A DNA stretch of 6,320 nt, from the NCBI GenBank assembly GCA_017940105.1, contig JAGAZG010000094.1, positions 1 through 6,320 on the forward strand, read 5' to 3'. This stretch comes from Mailhella sp. (GTDB taxonomy: Bacteria > Desulfobacterota > Desulfovibrionia > Desulfovibrionales > Desulfovibrionaceae). The translations under genes and the position numbers were made by a program. Numbering within the stretch: position 1 is the stretch's first letter; each line of letters starts with the position of its first letter. This document shows, in pieces, positions 1 through 4,834 of this stretch. The notes beneath the pieces were generated by a model. That model saw only the letters and a list, made by a program, of their open reading frames with translations, made no database searches and was not told the DNA's origin.

Positions 1-1
1 T

Positions 2-58
2 GATGTGAAGTTATTGTGTGAGACACTTCATATCGAAATTCCAAATGAGTATAGATAA
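2..58 (+). CDS. Possible 3' end of an unknown upstream gene (5' partial)
   Basis: Reading from base 2, 18 sense codons run to a TAA at 56-58 and give DVKLLCETLHIEIPNEYR. The other two plus frames hit stops almost at once. The composition looks like an ordinary soluble protein tail, and a strong inverted repeat starts 13 nt after the stop, as expected at a gene end. The codons are AT-rich, unlike the genes further right, so any such gene may be a transferred one. Eighteen codons without a stop could also occur by chance, and the family cannot be identified. Confidence 0.35.
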   Translation, partial: DVKLLCETLHIEIPNEYR

Positions 59-71
59 CTGCAAATAACAG

Positions 72-103
72 TTTGTAGGGGAGTTCTGATACTCCCCTAT
101 AAA
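72..103. terminator. Strong hairpin after the left-edge ORF, terminator-like
   Basis: TAGGGGAGT (76-84) and ACTCCCCTA (91-99) form a perfect 9-bp stem around a 6-nt loop (TCTGAT). The stem extends through one G-T wobble and three T-A pairs to 72-103. It lies just past the stop at 58, where an intrinsic terminator would be expected. Neither side carries a real T-tract: the plus side continues TAAAAATGG and the minus side continues CAAACTG. Intrinsic termination is therefore plausible but unproven, and a cruciform or a protein-binding site is an alternative. Confidence 0.4.
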
Positions 104-140
104 AATGGCTATTTATCAACTGTTTGTTGTGACATAGCCT

Positions 141-209
141 AAACAAAAAGCCCAAAAACACAGCTAACCCTACAGGCCATACGGCCTGAAATGGGAGCGA
201 GTTTTTGGG
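141..209 (-). terminator. Long nested hairpin followed by a T-rich tract on the minus strand
   Basis: CCCAAAAAC (151-159) pairs perfectly with GTTTTTGGG (201-209). Inside it GCT/AGC (163-165 with 196-198), CCC/GGG (168-170 with 193-195) and CAGGCC/GGCCTG (173-178 with 183-188) stack towards the ATAC loop at 179-182. That makes about 21 pairs in 59 nt, with small internal loops. Read on the minus strand, the stem is followed directly by CTTTTTGTTT (150-141), the layout of a Rho-independent terminator. It could stop transcripts running out of rel, although it lies more than 500 nt past the rel stop. It could equally be the structured core of a small RNA. Confidence 0.38.
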
Positions 210-309
210 ATTTATTCAAAACTCTAAGGGACGCCATAATGCTCCCTGTGAATGTAATTTGCTATATGACTTTGCACTTGTCAACAGTTTTTCTTATGCT
301 CTATTACTG

Positions 310-482
310 TGCTGCATATTTCAGCAATTATCTTTCTTATGTAGATGATAAAAATCGGCGTAGACTCTCATAATCTGCGCCACAGAAGCGCCACAGCAGC
401 CTATTGTGGCCGCTTCTTTAAAAATGCAACTTTTGCATGCTCCAAAAATGCAAACTGCCGCTTCAGAAGCATCATTCGCGGC
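310..482. repeat. Cluster of stem-loops and short direct repeats
   Basis: Five hairpins follow one another. At 310-326 a TGCTG/CAGCA stem has a 7-nt loop. At 357-381 GGCGTAGA pairs with TCTGCGCC with one G-T wobble. At 384-417 AGAAGCGCCACA pairs with TGTGG-CGCTTCT, 12 bp with C410 bulged. At 424-438 ATGCAA pairs with TTGCAT around CTT. At 457-482 the outer stem is GCCGC/GCGGC, with a competing inner GCTTC/GAAGC. GCGCCACAG occurs twice, 11 bp apart (377-385 and 388-396), and AAAAATGCAA twice, 24 bp apart (420-429 and 444-453). The function is unknown. The 12-bp stem is followed by TTTAAAAA on the plus strand, a poor terminator. Confidence 0.45.
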
Positions 483-513
483 AAAAAATTCTGCATGCAT
501 GACATTGAAGATA

Positions 514-687
514 ATGAATTTTGCTTTACTTTGCCTTTGTCTGCAGCTGATCAGATTCGGCGACATCCCTGCTGAGCGCAGGACGGCTATGTATGTGATC
601 ATGTCAGTAATGCACAGGCATCAGCCGGAAGAGATCGCGCAGCATATGCCTGAGAACGTGCCGCTGGCTCGGTACTGGGCGGGATGA
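514..687 (+). CDS. Small unrecognised ORF or 3' gene remnant
   Basis: An open frame ends at a TGA (685-687). With the ATG at 514 the product has 57 residues; an in-frame ATG at 499 would add five. Only a weak GAAG lies 3 nt before the 514 start. From about 535 onward the codons become GC-rich with mostly G or C in third position (CTG CAG CTG ATC, GAG ATC GCG CAG), and the tail ends in ENVPLARYWAG. This looks like true coding sequence, whereas the first dozen residues come from AT-rich, hydrophobic-biased sequence. The pattern fits either a small gene or the surviving 3' part of a larger gene broken near 535. No family is recognised. It converges on rel, whose stop is 38 bp away. Confidence 0.28.
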   Translation: MNFALLCLCLQLIRFGDIPAERRTAMYVIMSVMHRHQPEEIAQHMPENVPLARYWAG

Positions 688-699
688 AATAAATCCTAG

Positions 700-727
700 T
701 GCTTTCAGCAAAAATATTTTTTCTTTT
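700..727. terminator. Weak AT-rich terminator-like site between convergent ORFs
   Basis: Between the stop of the small ORF (687) and the rel stop (726-728) lie a short TGCT/AGCA hairpin (700-703 with 707-710), a perfect AAAAATATTTTT palindrome (710-721) and a T-rich tract (717-727) on the plus strand. The short stem and A-rich spacer make it a poor intrinsic terminator, but nothing stronger lies directly after rel. On the minus strand the site reads through an A-rich run first, so it would hardly stop rel transcription. Confidence 0.25.
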
Positions 728-3005
728 ACTCCGAAACAGCGGTGCCGCGGCGCACTTCGATCACATGCTCGATAGTTCGCAGCTTGTCGATGGTCTGGTA
801 CAGGTGCACGGCGTCATGCACTTCGACCGTAAAGTCCATCTGTGATTTGCCATCGATGCTTGAGGTGATCTGCAGGGCGTTGATGTTTACGTCCTGCTGC
901 AGGAACATCATGCTTATCTTGGCTAGCAGGCCCTTTTCGTTCAGGCCGACGATGGTGATCTCAGCCGGGAAGGGCTTGCTCTCTTCGTTGTTCCAGTTCA
1001 CCGAGATGAGGCGTTCCGATTCCAGGTTCTGCACATGCGGGCAGTTTGCCGTATGCACAATCACGCCCCTGCCCCGGCTGATGAAGCCCACCACCTGGTC
1101 GCCGGGCACGGGCTTGCAGCACTTGGCAAAATGGATGAGGGAATCGTCCAGCCCCTTGATGAAAATGCCTTCCTGAGCCTTGTGCTGCCCCTCCACCTTG
1201 GGCGCGGGCACGCCGGTAACGGGATCGGGCTCGGTCTTGGGATGCAGGATGGACAATATGCGGGTGATCACCTTTTTGGGCGTCAGCTTGCCGATGCCCA
1301 CGGCAGCGAAAAGGTCGTCAAGCCCATGCAGCGAGAATTCAGGCAGAACGATCTGAAGCCGGCCATCCTTGGATGCCTTGATGACGTTGAAGTCGGCCCT
1401 GCGGCCTTCTTTCTCCAGCATTTCCTTGCCCAGGGCAATGGCGGCTACGCGCTCTTCGGTGCGCAGGTAGTGCTGTATCCTGCTGCGGGCCTTGGACGTC
1501 TTGACGATCTTGAGCCAGTCGCGATGCGGGTGCTTGTTCTTGTCGGTGATGATCTCGACCATGTCGCCGTTTTTCAGCTCAGTGGCGATGGGCTGGAGCT
1601 TGCCATTGATCTTTGCGCCCGCGCAGTGCGCGCCCACGTCGGTATGGATGAGAAAGGCGAAATCAAGGGAAGACGCCCCCTTGGGCAGCTGCTTGACAGC
1701 CCCGTTGGGCGTGAAGACATAAATTTCGTCGTTAAACAAATCCATGCGCAGCGAGCTCATGAACTCCTTGGAGTCCGTTTCGTCGCGCTGGCGCTGCATC
1801 AGGTCGCGCAGCCACTGAAACTGCGGCATGTCCTGCATGGCCACGGCATGGTCGCGCTCCTTGTACATCCAGTGAGCGGCAACGCCGTGCTCCGCCATGA
1901 TGTTCATCTCTTCGGTGCGTATCTGAATTTCTATGCGCTCGCCCTCGGGTCCGATGACCGTGGTGTGCAGCGACTGGTAGCCGTTGGCCTTGGGCATGGA
2001 AATGTAGTCTTTAAAGCGCCCGGGCACGGGCTTCCACAGCACGTGCACAAGGCCGAGCATGGCATAGCAGTCGCGCAGGTCGTTGACAATGACGCGAAAG
2101 GCGATGATGTCGTGCATTTCGTCCAGGGGCGTTTTCTGGGCCATCATCTTCCGGTAGATGCTGTACGTCTGCTTGATGCGGCCGAACACCCTGCCCCCGA
2201 TGCCGTTTTCGTCCATTATGGCCTTGATCTTGTCTATGACCTTGCTGATGAGCTTGCGCTCGACGATCTGGTTGTCGGCGAGCCACTTGGTGATTTCTGA
2301 ATAGGCGTCAGGCTGAAGGTACCGGAAGCTCAGATCTTCAAGCTTTTGTTTAAATAGATGCAGGCCCAGGCGGTTGGCCAAAGGAGCGTAAATGTCCATG
2401 GTTTCCTGCGAAATGCGCTGGCGCTTGTGCGGCTTTTGAAAATCAAGCGTGCTCATGTTGTGCAGGCGGTCCGCAAGCTTGACCAGGGGCACGCGGATGT
2501 CATGGGCCATGGAAAGTATCATTTTCCTGATATTTTCAAACTGGGCTTCTTCCTTCGTGTCAAAGGTCATCATGTTGATCTTGGTCACGCCGTCCACGAG
2601 GTCCGCCACCTGCTCGCCAAAGAGCTCATCCAGCTCGTCAATGGAAGAATCCGTGTCTTCAACCGTGTCATGCAGCAGGCCGGCGGCGACGGTATGCTCG
2701 TCAAAACCCATCTGGGCGAGCGTGAGCGCAACGGAGGCCGGATGCATGATGTAGGGATCGCCAGAAAGGCGCAGCTGCCCCGCATGAGCGGCAGAAGCGT
2801 ATTCGTAGGCGCGCCTGACCATGTCCACGTCGGCATCCGGGTTATGCAGCTCAATCTGGCTGACAATGTCTTCTGCCGTGGGGATTTTTGCGGCCGGATG
2901 GCTCTCGCCCGTGACAGGAGAAACAACCATCGAAACAGCTCCTGCGCCGCGCGCGCCGCTTTCCTGCGGCTCCCTGCCCTGTTCAACATATGCAGACTGG
3001 CTCAT
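726..3005 (-). CDS. rel: Bifunctional (p)ppGpp synthetase/hydrolase, Rel/SpoT family
   Basis: This cytoplasmic stringent-response enzyme (also annotated relA or spoT) makes (p)ppGpp from ATP plus GDP or GTP, and hydrolyses it back with release of pyrophosphate. The 759-residue product has the complete long-RSH layout. The HD hydrolase domain (about 45-200) keeps H88, H112-D113, E116-D117 and D179. The synthetase domain (about 270-385) has NGYQSLHT at 341-348 and the catalytic glutamate in EIQIRT (E359). RFKD at 330-333 is the RXKD form typical of bifunctional enzymes, not the acidic form of synthesis-only RelA. TGS is at about 426-487, the Cys/His zinc-finger-like region has C629, C630, H651 and C655, and ACT covers about 680-753. 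Both activities look intact. The roughly 40 residues before the first conserved helix are an unusual low-complexity extension, and an internal start at M26 (2930) would give 734 residues. It follows the solute-binding-protein gene by 8 nt. Confidence 0.97.
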   Translation of the reverse strand: MSQSAYVEQGREPQESGARGAGAVSMVVSPVTGESHPAAKIPTAEDIVSQIELHNPDADVDMVRRAYEYASAAHAGQLRLSGDPYIMHPASVALTLAQMGFDEHTVAAGLLHDTVEDTDSSIDELDELFGEQVADLVDGVTKINMMTFDTKEEAQFENIRKMILSMAHDIRVPLVKLADRLHNMSTLDFQKPHKRQRISQETMDIYAPLANRLGLHLFKQKLEDLSFRYLQPDAYSEITKWLADNQIVERKLISKVIDKIKAIMDENGIGGRVFGRIKQTYSIYRKMMAQKTPLDEMHDIIAFRVIVNDLRDCYAMLGLVHVLWKPVPGRFKDYISMPKANGYQSLHTTVIGPEGERIEIQIRTEEMNIMAEHGVAAHWMYKERDHAVAMQDMPQFQWLRDLMQRQRDETDSKEFMSSLRMDLFNDEIYVFTPNGAVKQLPKGASSLDFAFLIHTDVGAHCAGAKINGKLQPIATELKNGDMVEIITDKNKHPHRDWLKIVKTSKARSRIQHYLRTEERVAAIALGKEMLEKEGRRADFNVIKASKDGRLQIVLPEFSLHGLDDLFAAVGIGKLTPKKVITRILSILHPKTEPDPVTGVPAPKVEGQHKAQEGIFIKGLDDSLIHFAKCCKPVPGDQVVGFISRGRGVIVHTANCPHVQNLESERLISVNWNNEESKPFPAEITIVGLNEKGLLAKISMMFLQQDVNINALQITSSIDGKSQMDFTVEVHDAVHLYQTIDKLRTIEHVIEVRRGTAVSE
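2939..2943 (-). promoter_or_regulatory. Alternative ribosome-binding site for an internal rel start (M26)
   Basis: On the minus strand AGGAG stands 8 nt before the in-frame ATG at 2930-2928. This is at least as good a Shine-Dalgarno match as the one at the upstream start. Initiation here would remove the poorly conserved first 25 residues and leave every enzyme domain whole. It may be the true start, a second start, or a chance match. Confidence 0.35.
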
Positions 3006-3010
3006 GAAAT

Positions 3011-3015
3011 CCCCT
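3011..3015 (-). promoter_or_regulatory. Ribosome-binding site of rel overlapping the upstream stop codon
   Basis: The minus strand reads TAGGGG-ATTTC-ATG. AGGGG lies 5 nt before the rel ATG (3005-3003), and its AG is shared with the TAG stop (3016-3014) of the solute-binding-protein gene. This arrangement favours translational coupling: ribosomes terminating on the first gene can re-initiate on rel. It also supports the 3005 start. Confidence 0.6.
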
Positions 3016-4693
3016 ATTGCTTAAGCGTGCTGTCAGCCCACCAACGGTCAAAATTATAGCTGATGCCGGCCGGGGCCGGTTCTATGCCCTTAAAACGCGC
3101 ATGCACCATGGGTAGCGAATAAGGAACATACAAGAACAGGTACGGCTGATCCTCGTGCAGTATTTCCTGAAAGCGGTCATACATCTTTTTGCGTTCCTCC
3201 CTGTCCAGGGTGAGGCGGGCTTTTTCAAGCAGGGCGTCGGCCTCGTCATTGCGGTAGCTGACAAAATTGAGCCCGTGCTCCGATATGGCCGAAGAATGCC
3301 ATACCTCAAACAGATCCGGGTCGTTTGAAATGGTCCAGCCCAGAATAAGCGCGTCAAACTTTTTTGTGTTGACAAATTCCTTGATGAATGCGGCCCACTC
3401 CACCGTGCGTATCTTTATGGCAATGCCCACCTGCCTGAACAGCTGCTGGAGTATGACGGCTGTCTTGATGCGTTCGTCATTGCCCTGGTTGACGAGCAGC
3501 GTAAAGGCGAAGCGCATGCCGTCCTTTTGCAGCACTCCGTCCCGGCCCGGCTTCCAGCCGGCTTCGGCCAGAAGCCTTTTTGCCAGCTCCAGGTCATGGG
3601 GGTACGGGGCCAGGCTATCGTTGTACTGCCATGTGCCCGGCTTATACGGGCCAAAAGCAGCCTCGCCCATGCCAAGCAGCGCGCCCTTGACTATGGCGTT
3701 TCTGTCCACGGCGTACGAAAGCGCCTGCCGGACCTTTTTATCCTTGAAGAGCGGGCTGTTGAGGTTGAGCCCCATATAGGTGTACACGCCGGCAAGGTAC
3801 TTGTACTTGTTCCAGTTCTTCTGCCAGTCCGGGCCGCTGGTCTGCCGCAGGTACTGCTGAGGGCTGAGCGAAATATAATCAAGCTTGCCCGCGCGCGTTT
3901 CCAAAAACATGGTGGTGCCGTCGGGTATGATGCGGTAGACCACGCGGTCGAGGTACGGGCGGCCTTTAAAATAGCGTTCATTGGCCCGCAGCACGATCTG
4001 ACTGCCCGGCTTCCATTCTTCAAGCACAAAGGGGCCGGCGCTTACGGGATGCCTGGAGTAGCGGGTGGCGGCAATGTTTTCGCCCTGCAACGCATGCCGG
4101 GGCAGTATCGGCTGCAGCCATGTCATCACGGCGCGCGCGTACGGAGTTTCGTAGCGCACTTCAAAGGTGAGCCTGCCCGTGCGCCTGAACTCCTTGATCA
4201 TAAGAAAGTCGGCGGCGTAGGCTGTGGGCGTTTTGGGATCGGTCATAACACGGTAGGTGAACTCCACGTCTTCTGCTGTGAGAGGAGCGCCGTCTTCCCA
4301 GGTCATGCCGTCCTTCATGGCAAACTTCATGAGCCGTCCGCCGTCCAGCACTTCCCATGACTCTGCCGCGCATTCGATGATGTTCAAATCCTTGTCGTAT
4401 TCCAGCAGCGAGGTATGCAGCAGGCCGGACACTTCAGAAGAAGACGCGTCGCTCGCCATGTAAGGCAAAAGATTGGACGGCTCCCCTATGGTACCCATAA
4501 TGATGCTGCCGCCATACGCAGGATGCTCGCCGGCAAGAAGCGCATTTTTTTCAAGCGAGGAAAAAAGGGCAAAAAAAACTGCGCATGCAGCAAAAACTGC
4601 AAAATAATTTAATAATCTTACGGTACAATTCATAAGAAAAGACAAAGCACGCCCGCACAAGGCATGCGAAGAAACGCGGCAGTTTTTTTTCAT
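3014..4693 (-). CDS. Family 5 extracytoplasmic solute-binding protein (peptide/nickel type)
   Basis: This is the periplasmic binding component of an ABC importer of the oligopeptide/dipeptide/nickel class (SBP_bac_5). The 559-residue frame has a basic N-terminus, a hydrophobic segment at about 27-46 and a possible signal-peptidase site after ALLA (51-54). It lacks a convincing lipobox, so it is probably soluble or signal-anchored, not a lipoprotein. Family hallmarks run in order: YGGSIIMGTIGEPSNLLPY (60-78), the AAESWEV...GMTWEDGAPLTAEDVEF block (109-145), GPFVLEEWKPGS (220-231), KVRQALSYAVDRNAIV (320-335) and a C-terminal NFDRWW (547-552). Length is normal for the family. A stop at 4705-4703 makes 4693 the first possible ATG, but neither it nor M21 (4633, 539 residues) has a clear Shine-Dalgarno; M21 would give a more usual signal peptide. 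The ligand cannot be read from sequence. No permease or ATPase gene is adjacent, so it must share transporter parts encoded elsewhere or have a sensing role. Confidence 0.92.
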   Translation of the reverse strand: MKKNCRVSSHALCGRALSFLMNCTVRLLNYFAVFAACAVFFALFSSLEKNALLAGEHPAYGGSIIMGTIGEPSNLLPYMASDASSSEVSGLLHTSLLEYDKDLNIIECAAESWEVLDGGRLMKFAMKDGMTWEDGAPLTAEDVEFTYRVMTDPKTPTAYAADFLMIKEFRRTGRLTFEVRYETPYARAVMTWLQPILPRHALQGENIAATRYSRHPVSAGPFVLEEWKPGSQIVLRANERYFKGRPYLDRVVYRIIPDGTTMFLETRAGKLDYISLSPQQYLRQTSGPDWQKNWNKYKYLAGVYTYMGLNLNSPLFKDKKVRQALSYAVDRNAIVKGALLGMGEAAFGPYKPGTWQYNDSLAPYPHDLELAKRLLAEAGWKPGRDGVLQKDGMRFAFTLLVNQGNDERIKTAVILQQLFRQVGIAIKIRTVEWAAFIKEFVNTKKFDALILGWTISNDPDLFEVWHSSAISEHGLNFVSYRNDEADALLEKARLTLDREERKKMYDRFQEILHEDQPYLFLYVPYSLPMVHARFKGIEPAPAGISYNFDRWWADSTLKQ

Positions 4694-4834
4694 ATAAACA
4701 GCTTAACATAGTTCACTTCTTTTGAAAACTAGTGTAGTGTGCTTAAAAGTCGGACAGAGAAAAACGTTGTTTCCCATGCGGCTCACATGCTTTTTTGCAG
4801 TTGCAGCCCCATATTGCGTTGGCTTGAGGTAAGT
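4694..4834. promoter_or_regulatory. Divergent intergenic region holding promoters of both transcription units
   Basis: These 141 bp separate the start of the minus-strand solute-binding-protein/rel unit from the start of the plus-strand SWIM gene, so both promoters are expected here. No pair of hexamers close to the sigma-70 consensus with proper spacing stands out on either strand. The plus strand has TTGAAA at 4722-4727 but no good -10 partner. Small features are tandem AGTGT-AGTGT (4731-4740), tandem TTGCAG-TTGCAG (4795-4806) and the palindrome ACTAGT (4728-4733). Any could be operator sites, but none matches an operator I recognise. Confidence 0.5.
4826..4830 (+). promoter_or_regulatory. 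Ribosome-binding site of the SWIM-domain gene
   Basis: GAGGT lies 4 nt before the ATG at 4835-4837, within the usual Shine-Dalgarno distance. It fixes this ATG as the start, although the frame stays open for a short way upstream. Confidence 0.65.

Larger units (their letters stand above)
59..513. other. AT-rich, hairpin-dense region without a convincing gene
   Basis: This stretch holds no ORF with a good ribosome-binding site and recognisable content. It does hold about ten short inverted repeats: 57-73 (AACTG/CAGTT), 72-103, 107-139 (GGCTAT/ATAGCC enclosing CAAC/GTTG), 151-209, 227-247 (AGGGA/TCCCT), 310-326 (TGCTG/CAGCA), 357-381, 384-417, 424-438 and 457-482. The bases are visibly richer in A and T than the genes from 726 onward. 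It could encode a structured RNA, be the edge of an integrated element, or be decaying non-coding DNA with several terminators. No tRNA, CRISPR array, transposase fragment or recognisable attachment site was seen. Confidence 0.5.

Noticed and set aside
151..209. Integron attC site
   Set aside because: The size and imperfect hairpin fit loosely, but the expected outer core boxes (RYYYAAC and GTTRRRY) are not at the stem ends, and no integrase is visible.
278..307. Sigma-70-like promoter on the plus strand (TTGTCA, 18-bp spacer, TATTAC)
   Set aside because: The -35 matches 5 of 6 and the -10 only 4 of 6, with a non-optimal spacer, in AT-rich DNA where such matches are frequent. No clear gene follows it.
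191..373. 60-residue plus-strand ORF with a hydrophobic segment, or a 44-residue version from the ATG at 239
   Set aside because: The first ATG has no ribosome-binding site and lies inside the 151-209 hairpin. The ATG at 239 has AAGGGA upstream, but that is part of the 227-247 stem. Hydrophobic stretches are common in translations of AT-rich DNA, so a small membrane protein is possible but not supported.
57..482. Retron non-coding RNA
   Set aside because: Multiple hairpins could suggest one, but there is no reverse transcriptase gene in the window and no clear flanking inverted repeats in the expected layout.
321..602. 93-residue minus-strand ORF across the hairpin cluster
   Set aside because: No good start context, cysteine- and alanine-rich arbitrary composition, and it crosses several stem-loops.
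1035..2300. 421-residue plus-strand ORF opposite rel
   Set aside because: It lies wholly antisense to rel, whose protein carries clear conserved motifs across the same bases. Long antisense frames are usual in GC-rich coding DNA, and its translation shows no recognisable domain.
2358..3059. 233-residue plus-strand ORF opposite the 5' part of rel
   Set aside because: Shadow of the rel reading frame; no ribosome-binding site or recognisable family.
3527..4360. 277-residue plus-strand ORF opposite the solute-binding-protein gene
   Set aside because: Antisense to a well-supported gene with family hallmarks on the minus strand; the translation looks arbitrary.
4780..4798. Sigma-54 promoter before the SWIM gene
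   Set aside because: GG at 4780-4781 and GC at 4797-4798 are present, but they are 17 bp apart, not the roughly 11 bp that sigma-54 elements require.
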